Source: Mycolicibacterium psychrotolerans (GTDB lineage Bacteria > Actinomycetota > Actinomycetes > Mycobacteriales > Mycobacteriaceae). Taken from it: a stretch of 64,000 nucleotides of DNA. A model generated the notes under the pieces. The model was given only the letters and a program-made list of their open reading frames with translations, ran no database searches and was not told the origin of the DNA. The translations under genes and the position numbers were made by a program. Shown piece by piece: positions 57,225 to 64,000 of this stretch. The stretch's first letter is position 1; the number at the start of each line of letters is the position of its first letter. The DNA lies in contig NZ_AP022574.1 in the NCBI RefSeq assembly GCF_010729305.1, positions 2,356,001-2,420,000 of the forward strand. The letters run 5' to 3'.

Positions 57225-58880
57225 TCACGGGACCATCCAGGACAGCACGGAGGCCTGCAGTCCGGACAGGATGCACATCAGGGCCAGGAAGCCGAGGCTC
57301 CACAGCACCACTCGCCGGAAGATGTCGCCCTCCTTGCCGTTCAGTCCGACCGCCGCGGCGGCGATCGCGAGGTTCTGCGGGGAGACCATCTTGCCCAGCA
57401 CACCGCCGGAGCTGTTCGACGCGGCCATCAGCACCTCCGAGAGCCCCGCCTGGTTGGCCGCGGTCACCTGCAGCGCACCGAACAGCGAGTTCGCCGACGT
57501 GTCCGAGCCGGTGACCGCGACACCGAGCCACCCCAGGATCGGGGACAGCAATGCGAACGCGCCGCCCGCACCCGCCATCCAGGTGCCGAGCGTGATCGTC
57601 TGGCCCGACATGTTCATCACGAACGCCAGTGCGAGGACTGCCATCACGGTGAGGATGGCCCAGCGGAGCTGGTGCAGCGTCGCCCCGTAGGCCTTCAGCG
57701 CGCGCGGCACGGAGAGTCGCAGCGCCACCATGGTGAGAACGCCGGCGACGAGCATCTGGGTGCCCGGCGTGGTGAGCAGGTTGAGGGTGAACTTGGTCAA
57801 CGAGGACGGGTCGCCGTCGGCGTCGACGACGTTCAGACCGGGCCACCTGAACGCGACCGTCGCACCGTCGAGGAGGTGCTTGACCGCGGGGATCTGACAC
57901 ACCACGAAGACCGCGATGATGATGCCGTAGGGCGCGTAGGCGCGGACCACGTCGGCCCGCGTGTCGTGCTCCTCCTCCGCCACGCGGCCGGTGCGCGCGG
58001 CGAACTCGGGTGTCGGTTCGTCGGCCGCGCCGCCGGCGACGACCGCGGGGTGCACGGCGGGGGAGCGTCGCGGCTGCCAGACACGGATCAGCCCGACCAC
58101 CGCGGCCGCGGAGAGCAGAGAGGCCACCACGTCCGCCAGCGGTACGGACAGGAAGTTCGAGGTCGCGTACTGCGCGACGGCGAACACGATGCCGCAGACC
58201 AGCGCCGCGGGCCAGGTGTCGCGCACACCGCGGCGGCCGTCGACGATCAGCACCAGGACCAACGGCACGAACAGCGCGAGGATCGGGGTTTGCCTGCCGA
58301 CCATCGCGCCGAGGGTGTCGGCGGGCAGCTCGGTGACCCGGCCCAGCGTGATGATCGGGGTGGCCATCGCACCGAACGCCACCGGTGCGGTGTTCGCGAC
58401 CAGGGCGAGCACCGCCGCCTTGAGCGGCCGGAATCCCAGCGCCATCAACATCACCGACGTCACCGCCACCGGCGTGCCGAAGCCGGCGAGGGCCTCGAGC
58501 AGTGCGCCGAAGGAGAACGCGATGATGACGGCCTGGATGCGCTGATCGTCGCTGACGGAACTGAACGACCGCCGCAGGACGTCGAAATGTCCTGTCTCGA
58601 CGGTCATCTGGTACACCCAGATGGCGTTGATGACGATCCACAGGATCGGGAAGAAGCCGAACGCGGCACCCTCCGTGCCGGCCAGCAGGGTCTGCCCGAC
58701 GGGCATGCCGTACACGGCCACGGCGATCACGATGCTGACGGCAAGCGAGATCAGTGACGCCACCCAGGCCGTCATCTTCACCGCCCCGAGCAGGACGAAC
58801 AGCAGCAGTAGGGGCACGGCGGCCACCGCCGCGCTGAGTGCGAGAGAACCTCCGACAGGATCGAGAACTTGCTGGTACAC
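57225..58880 (-). CDS. lldP: L-lactate/glycolate permease LldP family
   Basis: A 551-residue transporter with about twelve to fourteen helices. Family blocks are GAVKMTAWVASLISL, AFGFFPILWIVINAIWVYQMTVETGHFDVLRRS (read in part), FGALLEALAGFGTPVAVTSVML and NTAPVAFGAMATPIITL. LldP proteins import lactate and glycolate with protons. It starts at GTG 58880 after GAGGTGAG and is followed within 18 bp by the GlcD-type dehydrogenase, forming an import-and-oxidise pair. It is not at this place in M. tuberculosis as I recall it. Confidence 0.93.
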   Translation of the reverse strand: MYQQVLDPVGGSLALSAAVAAVPLLLLFVLLGAVKMTAWVASLISLAVSIVIAVAVYGMPVGQTLLAGTEGAAFGFFPILWIVINAIWVYQMTVETGHFDVLRRSFSSVSDDQRIQAVIIAFSFGALLEALAGFGTPVAVTSVMLMALGFRPLKAAVLALVANTAPVAFGAMATPIITLGRVTELPADTLGAMVGRQTPILALFVPLVLVLIVDGRRGVRDTWPAALVCGIVFAVAQYATSNFLSVPLADVVASLLSAAAVVGLIRVWQPRRSPAVHPAVVAGGAADEPTPEFAARTGRVAEEEHDTRADVVRAYAPYGIIIAVFVVCQIPAVKHLLDGATVAFRWPGLNVVDADGDPSSLTKFTLNLLTTPGTQMLVAGVLTMVALRLSVPRALKAYGATLHQLRWAILTVMAVLALAFVMNMSGQTITLGTWMAGAGGAFALLSPILGWLGVAVTGSDTSANSLFGALQVTAANQAGLSEVLMAASNSSGGVLGKMVSPQNLAIAAAAVGLNGKEGDIFRRVVLWSLGFLALMCILSGLQASVLSWMVP

Positions 58881-58961
58881 GGCTCACCTCGATTGTGGCG
58901 CTGGTCACATCCAGTCGAGGGCTACCCAAGCCGGGGGGTGCTCTAACCCTGCGGTTGGCCG

Positions 58962-59092
58962 GGCAGATCCAAACTGGCCGGCTCCTCAACGCGGCTCGTT
59001 CCTCGCCGCTAGATCGTCGCCGGCAGATCCAAACTGGCCGGCTCCTCAACGCGGCTCGTTCCTCGCCGCTAGATCGTCGCCGGCCGATCCAA
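58962..59092. repeat. 60-bp tandem repeat over the tap stop codon
   Basis: Bases 58962-59024 recur at 59022-59084 without a mismatch (period 60), and the match continues with one mismatch to 59092. The second copy contains the last codons and the TAG of the MFS gene; the first copy is a duplicate in the gap before the lactate permease gene. Confidence 0.88.
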
Positions 59093-60292
59093 TTCGCGCA
59101 GCGCCGGCAGGAACACCGCCGCGACCCCGAGCGCCAGCATCGGCAGCGACAGCGCGAGGAACGTCGCGTGCAGACCGGCGGTGTCGGCCAGCGGCCCGGC
59201 CAGGATCAGGCCGAGCGGACCGGCCGCATAGGCCAGCGACCCCATCACCCCGACCACCCGGCCGCGCAGGTGCTGCGGCGCCCGGGTCTGCATGACGTAG
59301 TTGTAGATCGGCGCGATCGGGCCGTATACGAACCCCACGACCGCGCACAGCACGAGGATCACCGGCAGCGGCGGCAGGAATGCGATGACCGTCATCGCCA
59401 CCCCCAGGGTCAGCACCGCGGTCAGCATCACCGTGCGCCGCCGCGTGTACTTCGACATCACCGCGTAGCCCAACGCTCCGATCAGCCCACCGACGCTGAG
59501 CGCCATCAACACCCAGCCCAACTGGGCCGGTTCGTTCCGGTCGGTGAAGTACTTGGGAAAAAGGACCGATTCCATCGGCATGTAGAGCCCTGTGGCCGCC
59601 AGGTCCACGAACGCGAGGGTGCGCAGCACTTTGTTGTGCCACACAAAGCGCAAGCCTTCGACGATTCCGGCCCACACGCCATCACTCATGGCCGCGGGGT
59701 CGGGCGGGCCTGCGCCCTCGAGGCGCAGTGCCGCGATCGCCGCGATCGACAACACGAACGCGGCGGCGGTCACCCACATCGTGTCGATCCCGCCCAGCGT
59801 CGCGATGAGCAGACCGCCGATGCCGGGTCCCACGATGTAGGCCAGGTTGAACACGGCCTCGTAAACCGAATTGGCGTGGTCGAGGGTCCAGCCCGCCCGC
59901 CCGGCCGCCTCAGGCAGCATCGTCTCCCGCGCCGTCATGCCGGCAGGGTCGAAAAGCGCTCCGAGCGCGGCCAATCCGGCGAGCACCGCGACGTTGACGG
60001 CCTGCGCGCCGAACAGCAGGGCCAGCACCGGGACGGCGGCCACCGACAGCGCGGACAGCGCGTCGGAGATCATCGACACCCGGCGCCGGCCCAGGAAGTC
60101 GACCGCGGCGCCGGCGATCAGCGTCGCGGCGAGCAGCGGCAGCGTGCCTGCCATCGCGACGATCGACGCGTCCAGCGCGGATCCGGTGCGCTGCAACACC
60201 AGCCACGGGAACGCGACGATCGAGATGCCGTTGCCCGCGCCCGCCATCAGCGCGGCGAACAGGATCAGCAGCAGCGGGCCGCGCCGATTCAT
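59069..60292 (-). CDS. tap: Tap-like MFS multidrug efflux pump (Rv1258c-like)
   Basis: A 407-residue MFS transporter with twelve predicted helices. Helix 1 to 2 reads LILFAALMAGAGNGISIVAFPWLVLQR, loop 2-3 is DFLGRRRVSMISDALSA and GPAGMTARETMLPEA follows; MESVLFPKYFTDRN and HLRRGVVGV-like HLRGRVVGVMGSLAYAAGPLG are further matches to M. tuberculosis Tap, which exports tetracycline, streptomycin and spectinomycin and is induced by WhiB7. ATG 60292 is 6 nt after TACCGT. The last codons lie in a 60-bp tandem repeat. Confidence 0.93.
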   Translation of the reverse strand: MNRRGPLLLILFAALMAGAGNGISIVAFPWLVLQRTGSALDASIVAMAGTLPLLAATLIAGAAVDFLGRRRVSMISDALSALSVAAVPVLALLFGAQAVNVAVLAGLAALGALFDPAGMTARETMLPEAAGRAGWTLDHANSVYEAVFNLAYIVGPGIGGLLIATLGGIDTMWVTAAAFVLSIAAIAALRLEGAGPPDPAAMSDGVWAGIVEGLRFVWHNKVLRTLAFVDLAATGLYMPMESVLFPKYFTDRNEPAQLGWVLMALSVGGLIGALGYAVMSKYTRRRTVMLTAVLTLGVAMTVIAFLPPLPVILVLCAVVGFVYGPIAPIYNYVMQTRAPQHLRGRVVGVMGSLAYAAGPLGLILAGPLADTAGLHATFLALSLPMLALGVAAVFLPALRELDRPATI

Positions 60293-60298
60293 GGCCGC

Positions 60299-60304
60299 AC
60301 GGTA
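60299..60304 (-). promoter_or_regulatory. -10 box for leaderless tap mRNA
   Basis: TACCGT on the minus strand, 6 nt before ATG 60292, in the 28-bp gap after the lipoprotein stop. Confidence 0.55.
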
Positions 60305-60320
60305 GCAAGGGCCGGGGCGG

Positions 60321-60998
60321 CTACCACGTCGCCGCGACGTTCGCGGCGATCTGGTCGGCGATCTTGACCGCGGTGTCGGCCGGGTTCGCGCTGCAGGTGT
60401 TGACGTCGATGACGATGTTGTTGCGCTGCATCAGCGCCCGTCCGCAGCCCCATCCCGGGGCGGCGGCGTCGCGCTGCATGGCGACGGTGCTCAGCACGTG
60501 GTCGGCGTTGCGGATCTCGCCGACCGTCCACTGCGACTGGCTCTGGGTGTGGGTGTACTCATGGCAGGCCGGCCACTGGTTGGCCGACGCGTCGAAGAAC
60601 TCGGCGGCCTTCTCGAGGTAGGGGAACATCACGACGGCCTGCTTCGAGTAGTGCTTGAAGGCGTCGCCGTCGTTCAGGCTCTGATCGCGCTCGGCGCTGA
60701 AGCCGCTGTTGACGTAGACCTGGGCTTCGGCGGCGCCGTCGATGGCGAGGCACTCCGGCGGCGCCATGATCGCGCTGTTGTCCGACATCGCGGACTGCGC
60801 CTCGATGACAGCCATCGGCGCCCCCATCGTGGCGGAGATCTGCTCGGGGGCCAGCAGCAGCTTCCCGAGCTCGCGCTCCATCAGTGGACGCGGGATCATG
60901 GTCCTGGTCGGCGTCGGTGATTCGGCGTTGCTGATCGTGTCGCCGCACCCGGTCACCAGCACGCAGATTCCCACCACTGCGGCGCTCGCTCGTCGCAT
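60321..60998 (-). CDS. Sensor-domain lipoprotein, PknH extracellular-domain-like (PknH_C)
   Basis: A 225-residue lipoprotein. The signal MRRASAAVVGICVLVTGCG gives Cys18; a short Ser/Pro linker leads to a PknH_C-like domain of about 180 residues with conserved cysteines (PPECLAIDG, WPACHEYTH, GWGCGRAL, VNTCSANPADTA) that would form two disulfides. The same fold is the outer sensor of the PknH kinase and of several mycobacterial lipoproteins. The role is unknown. ATG 60998 follows GAGGTGGGG. It lies directly upstream of tap and may be co-transcribed. Confidence 0.88.
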   Translation of the reverse strand: MRRASAAVVGICVLVTGCGDTISNAESPTPTRTMIPRPLMERELGKLLLAPEQISATMGAPMAVIEAQSAMSDNSAIMAPPECLAIDGAAEAQVYVNSGFSAERDQSLNDGDAFKHYSKQAVVMFPYLEKAAEFFDASANQWPACHEYTHTQSQSQWTVGEIRNADHVLSTVAMQRDAAAPGWGCGRALMQRNNIVIDVNTCSANPADTAVKIADQIAANVAATW

Positions 60999-61127
60999 CG
61001 TTTCCCCACCTCACTTCGCCAGGCCTAGGCGATCCATGGTGAGGCGTAGCGCCCGGCGCGCGGGTGAGGTAAGCGGTGTTTCGTGGTAACGATGAATCGT
61101 GCTATCTGGTAACGAACAGGTCGACCG

Positions 61128-61958
61128 GTGAGGTTGCCGCATCCGCGCACTGGCGCCCTGTTCGACTCCCCGGTGCGCCCGGGTTCCGGATGGCCGGGCG
61201 ACGCGGCGACCGCGCGCACTGTCGTCGCCGCGACGCCCGCCGAGGTGGCCGCGCTGGCGCAGGCCGCCGCCACCCTCACCCAGCTCGACGCCGAGGTGTC
61301 GGTGTGCCGCGCCTGCCCCCGGCTGGTCGCTTGGCGCGAGGAGGTCGCGACGGTGAAGCGCAAGTCCTTCGCCGACCAGCCCTACTGGGGCCGGCCGGCC
61401 GCGGGCTTCGGCGCGGAACGGCCGCGGATCCTGGTCGTCGGGCTCGCGCCTGCGGCCAACGGCGCCAACCGCACCGGGCGGGTGTTCACCGGCGACCGGT
61501 CGGGCGACTTCCTGTTCGGGTCGCTGCACCGCACCGGTTTGGCCAATCAGCCGACAGCCACCGACAGCGCAGACGGATTGGCGCTCAACGACATCCGAGT
61601 GGCTGCGGCGGTCCGCTGTGCGCCGCCGGGTAATGCGCCGACGCCGGCAGAGCGCAGCACCTGCGCGCCGTGGCTGGACGCGGAGTGGCGGCTGGTCGGC
61701 GCGCACGCGCGGGTGATCGTCGCGCTCGGCGGCTTCGCATGGCAGGTGGCGCTGGCGATGATCCGCCGGGCCGGCGGTGCGGCGGGCACCCCGGCGCCCA
61801 AGTTCGGCCACGGTGTGGCGGCGCCGCTGTCGACGCCGCAGGGGGAGTTGACGCTGTTGGGCTGCTATCACCCCAGCCAGCAGAACACGTTCACCGGCCG
61901 GCTGACCCCGGCGATGATGGACGACATCTTCGCCCGGGCGCGCGCGATTTCGGCGTGA
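61128..61958 (+). CDS. udgB: Uracil-DNA glycosylase family 5, UdgB
   Basis: A 276-residue iron-sulfur uracil/hypoxanthine-DNA glycosylase. Four cysteines for the cluster are in VCRACPRL (two) and VRCAPPGN...STCAP (two). The active site blocks are [25 protein letters not shown] near residue 105 and [15 protein letters not shown] near 245. It starts repair of deaminated bases. GTG 61128 is the first codon of family sequence. The last four codons and TGA stop are supplied by one arm of a 49-bp palindromic repeat, so the end of the protein may be recent. Confidence 0.94.
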   Translation: MRLPHPRTGALFDSPVRPGSGWPGDAATARTVVAATPAEVAALAQAAATLTQLDAEVSVCRACPRLVAWREEVATVKRKSFADQPYWGRPAAGFGAERPRILVVGLAPAANGANRTGRVFTGDRSGDFLFGSLHRTGLANQPTATDSADGLALNDIRVAAAVRCAPPGNAPTPAERSTCAPWLDAEWRLVGAHARVIVALGGFAWQVALAMIRRAGGAAGTPAPKFGHGVAAPLSTPQGELTLLGCYHPSQQNTFTGRLTPAMMDDIFARARAISA

Positions 61959-61994
61959 TAGCCGTCGCTCACCGACGGTAACCACGCCGAAATC
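61946..61994. repeat. 49-bp palindromic element, copy 2, overlapping the udgB stop
   Basis: Arms GATTTCGGCGTG (61946-61957) and CACGCCGAAATC (61983-61994), extended here to 16 perfect bp (61942-61998), with an inner CCGTCG-CTCAC-CGACGG hairpin. Arms and loop length equal those of 5248-5296. The left arm encodes the last udgB residues Ile-Ser-Ala and ends in its stop codon. Confidence 0.88.
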
Positions 61995-62039
61995 GCGCCG
62001 ATCGGGAACGTCGCGGCGCCCCGGCGCGTTGCACGTTCA

Positions 62040-63089
62040 ATGCGCCTTTCCGTCCTCGACCTCGTGCCCGTGCGCTCCGACCAGACCACTTCCGATGCGC
62101 TGGCCGCGACCACACGTCTGGCCCAGACCGCCGACCGGCTGGGATACACCCGCTACTGGGTGGCCGAGCATCACAACATGCCCTCGGTCGCGGCGACCAG
62201 CCCGCCGGTGCTGCTGGCCCACCTCGCCGCGCACACATCGGCCCTGCGCCTCGGCTCCGGCGGGGTGATGCTGCCCAACCATGCGCCGCTGGCGGTCGCG
62301 GAACAATTCGCGCTGCTCGAGGCGGCCCATCCCGGGCGCATCGACCTGGGCATCGGCCGCGCCCCCGGCTCGGACCCGGTGACGTCCATGGCGCTGCGCG
62401 GCGCCGCCGGCCGCGACGACCGTGACATCGAGGCGTTTCCCGAGTACCTCGACGACGTCGTCGCGCTGATGAGCGCCAGGGGAGTGCGGGTGGCGCTGCC
62501 GCGCGACCTGATGCGGGACAACTACATCCTCAAGGCCACGCCCGCTGCCGCATCCGAGCCGAAGCTGTGGCTTCTCGGGTCGTCGATGTACTCGGCTCAT
62601 CTGGCCGCGGCCAAGGGTCTGCCGTACGTGTTCGCCCACCACTTCTCGGGTCAGGGCACCGCGGAGGCGCTGCAGACCTACCGCGACGAGTTCCGGCCCA
62701 GCGACCTCACCCCCGAGCCGGTCACGTTCCTGACCGTCAACGCGGTGGTCGCCGAAACACACGACGAGGCAATGCGTCTGGTGTTGCCGAACCTGCAGAT
62801 GATGGCGCGGCTGCGGACCGGGGCGCCGCTGGGTGCGGTGGATCTGGTGGAGGACGCCGAGACGCAGCAGCTGGGCCCCCGCGCGCAGGCGGTCATCGAT
62901 GCCGGCCTGCGCCAAGCCGTGGTGGGAAGCCCCGCGGAGGCCGCCGAACAGGTGCGCGCCCTGGCCGCCGCGTTCGACGTCGACGAGGTGATGATCCACC
63001 CGGTCGCCTCGGCGCACCGCGGCAACGATCCGGCGACCGCGCCGGCGCGGGAGGCCACCCTGGAGCTGCTGGCCAAGGAGCTGTTCTAG
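62040..63089 (+). CDS. LLM-class flavin-dependent oxidoreductase
   Basis: A 349-residue luciferase-like monooxygenase (MsnO8 subgroup). The N-terminus LSVLDLVPVRSDQTTSDAL, then RYWVAEHHNMPSVAATSPPVLLAHLAA and GSGGVMLPNHAPLAVAEQFALL are family blocks; the phosphate loop is GIGRAPGSDPVT, and the C-terminal half has VFAHHFSGQG. It uses FMN (or F420 in some mycobacterial relatives); the substrate is unknown. No ribosome binding site is evident at ATG 62040. It is not in the M. tuberculosis Rv1259-Rv1262c interval as I recall. It overlaps the next convergent gene by 4 bp. Confidence 0.9.
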   Translation: MRLSVLDLVPVRSDQTTSDALAATTRLAQTADRLGYTRYWVAEHHNMPSVAATSPPVLLAHLAAHTSALRLGSGGVMLPNHAPLAVAEQFALLEAAHPGRIDLGIGRAPGSDPVTSMALRGAAGRDDRDIEAFPEYLDDVVALMSARGVRVALPRDLMRDNYILKATPAAASEPKLWLLGSSMYSAHLAAAKGLPYVFAHHFSGQGTAEALQTYRDEFRPSDLTPEPVTFLTVNAVVAETHDEAMRLVLPNLQMMARLRTGAPLGAVDLVEDAETQQLGPRAQAVIDAGLRQAVVGSPAEAAEQVRALAAAFDVDEVMIHPVASAHRGNDPATAPAREATLELLAKELF

Positions 63090-63544
63090 CTTTTCGGCGT
63101 CAGCCGCACCAGCGGGATCTTGCGGCTGGTCCGGCTCTGGTAGCCGTTGTACCGGTTGCTGTTGTCCCGGTTGACCAATTCCCACAGCCGCGGATAGTCG
63201 GGGTCGTCGGCGAGCACCGGCGTCGCGGCGACCGCCAATCTCCGTGGCCCGATGTTGATCTCGATATCCGGGTGGGCCTTGAGGTTGTGATACCAGCCCG
63301 GTGCCCTGGGGTCACCGCCCTTGGAGGCGACGACGTAGTAGTGGCCGCCGTCGGGGAAGTAGGACAGCGTGTTGGTGCGTTGCCGGCCGGTCTTGGCGCC
63401 GACGGTGTGCAGCAGCAGGCTCGGCGGCACGCCGGGCAGCGGGATGCGGTGACCGACCCGGCCGTTGGTGCGCTTGTACAGGCTGTCGTGCACCATCAGC
63501 AGTCGGGTGCCGACGTTCTGCTCGATCCACAGAGCGATGTTCAT
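63086..63544 (-). CDS. F420-dependent (deazaflavin) nitroreductase family protein (Rv1261c-like)
   Basis: A 152-residue split-barrel protein of the Ddn/FDOR-A group. LLLHTVGAKTGRQRTNTLSYFPDG near residues 44-66 and YYVVASKGGDPRAPGWYHNLKAHPDIEINIG near 69-98 (read in part) are the F420-binding hallmarks; the C-terminus has YQSRTSRKIPLVRL. Ddn of M. tuberculosis activates pretomanid; this protein is the Rv1261c counterpart, whose substrate is not known. It starts 4 bp after the HIT gene stop, so both come from one transcript. Confidence 0.92.
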   Translation of the reverse strand: MNIALWIEQNVGTRLLMVHDSLYKRTNGRVGHRIPLPGVPPSLLLHTVGAKTGRQRTNTLSYFPDGGHYYVVASKGGDPRAPGWYHNLKAHPDIEINIGPRRLAVAATPVLADDPDYPRLWELVNRDNSNRYNGYQSRTSRKIPLVRLTPKS

Positions 63545-63548
63545 CTGC

Positions 63549-63986
63549 TCAATCCAACTCGGCGGTGTCGATCTGCGCCAGTGCCTCGCGCAACAGCCGC
63601 CCGGTCTCCTCGCGGTCGGAGTCGCGGCGCACCAGCATGCCCTTGGCGAAGGACAACTTGTCGCCGTCGCGGCGCGGCACGACGTGCAGGTGGATGTGGA
63701 ACACCGTCTGGAATGCGGCTCTGCCGTCGTTGATCGCGATGTTGTTGCCGTCGGCGTGCAGGCCCGAAGCCCGTGCCGCCTTGGCGATGCGCTGGCCGAG
63801 CACGGTCATCGCGGCCACCGTGTCGGGCGGGGTGTCGGTCAGGTCGACGGTGTGGCGCTTCGGGATGACCAGCGTGTGGCCGCGGGTGAAGGGCCGGATG
63901 TCGAGGATCGCGAGGTAGTCCTCGTCCTCGTAGATCTTGATGGCGGGAGCCTCGCCGGCGACGACGGCGCAGAAGACGCAGGACAT
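63549..63986 (-). CDS. HIT-family hydrolase (Rv1262c-like)
   Basis: A 145-residue histidine-triad protein that probably hydrolyses nucleoside phosphoramidates or dinucleotides. CVFCAVVAGEAPAIKIYEDED at the N-terminus has a CxxC-type pair, DIRPFTRGHTLVIPKRH follows, and the triad HIHLHVVPRRDGD lies near residue 99. ATG 63986 is 6 nt after a TAGCGT box near the right edge of the window, so the whole gene is visible. Confidence 0.95.
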   Translation of the reverse strand: MSCVFCAVVAGEAPAIKIYEDEDYLAILDIRPFTRGHTLVIPKRHTVDLTDTPPDTVAAMTVLGQRIAKAARASGLHADGNNIAINDGRAAFQTVFHIHLHVVPRRDGDKLSFAKGMLVRRDSDREETGRLLREALAQIDTAELD

Positions 63987-63992
63987 CCCGCC

Positions 63993-63998
63993 ACGCTA
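63993..63998 (-). promoter_or_regulatory. -10 box for leaderless HIT/nitroreductase operon
   Basis: TAGCGT on the minus strand, 6 nt before ATG 63986, at the very edge of the window. Confidence 0.5.
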
Positions 63999-64000
63999 GT

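Noticed and set aside
55818..58757. A 979-codon open frame on the plus strand opposite the GlcD-type and lactate permease genes
   Set aside because: Same composition artefact: Arg/Gly/His/Gln-rich, no motif, no ribosome binding site, and both minus-strand genes there have full family signatures.
60999..61127. Repeated TGGTAACGA upstream of udgB considered as a damage-regulated promoter
   Set aside because: Two nine-base matches are present, but I could not fit a LexA box or the RecA-independent mycobacterial promoter pattern to them.

Overview
The window is strongly GC-rich, coding-dense chromosomal DNA from a mycobacterium, most likely a rapid grower of the Mycolicibacterium type. The case rests on gene content and order: it follows the M. 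tuberculosis interval from about Rv1204c to Rv1262c (compared from memory). Landmarks are fadD6-folP2-gpgS, glgA/glgC, the Rv1216c-Rv1219c exporter, sigE-rseA-htrA-tatB, mrp, corA, kgd, lprE/deaD, cyp130, tap, udgB and a HIT protein. I find no rRNA, tRNA, CRISPR array, prophage or insertion sequence. No gene-free stretch exceeds about 220 bp.

Layout. 1-8.9 kb: the end of an ABC-F ATPase, a large P-loop/TPR-like regulator facing a LOG-family gene, then fadD6, the folP2-gpgS pair, a DivIVA-like membrane protein, tag and a methyltransferase. 9-15.2 kb: the glycogen/alpha-glucan genes glgA and glgC back to back, then a block not found at this place in M. tuberculosis (pyrimidine-dimer-glycosylase-like protein, DUF4126 and CNNM membrane proteins). 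14.5-18.5 kb: a TetR-controlled multidrug ABC exporter. 18.5-22.7 kb: the envelope-stress module sigE-rseA-htrA-tatB, with an O-methyltransferase divergent from it. 22.7-31.5 kb: mrp, a lytic transglycosylase, a DUF1003/MgtE-N pair, a CoA-ester lyase, small membrane proteins and corA. The lpqY-sugABC trehalose importer that I recall between Rv1234 and corA is not here. 31.6-39.8 kb: malic enzyme, an OpuAC-like lipoprotein, a secreted DUF732 protein, an SDR and kgd, the large E1/E2 2-oxoglutarate enzyme. 39.9-50.4 kb: two MFS pumps, a flavoprotein, an FAD-linked oxidase behind a RecB-like nuclease-helicase, and a mechanosensitive-channel-like protein. 50.4-64 kb: lprE/deaD, an acyltransferase, the TetR-cyp130 pair, a lactate permease with a GlcD-type dehydrogenase, Tap, a sensor-domain lipoprotein, udgB, a luciferase-like oxidoreductase, a Ddn-like nitroreductase and a HIT hydrolase.

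How the genes work together. Carbon flow is a theme: glgA/glgC, gpgS, malic enzyme, kgd and lactate permease/GlcD dehydrogenase. Envelope stress and export is the other: sigE module, TetR-regulated ABC pump, Bcr-like, QacA-like and Tap-like pumps, TatB. At least 18 start codons sit 6-9 nt after a TANNNT hexamer, the signature of leaderless mycobacterial transcripts; this fixes several starts. Small repeats decorate the intergenic gaps: two families of 49- and 60-bp palindromes with two copies each, a 60-bp tandem repeat at the tap stop codon, and an 86-bp-period duplication of the glgC 3' end.
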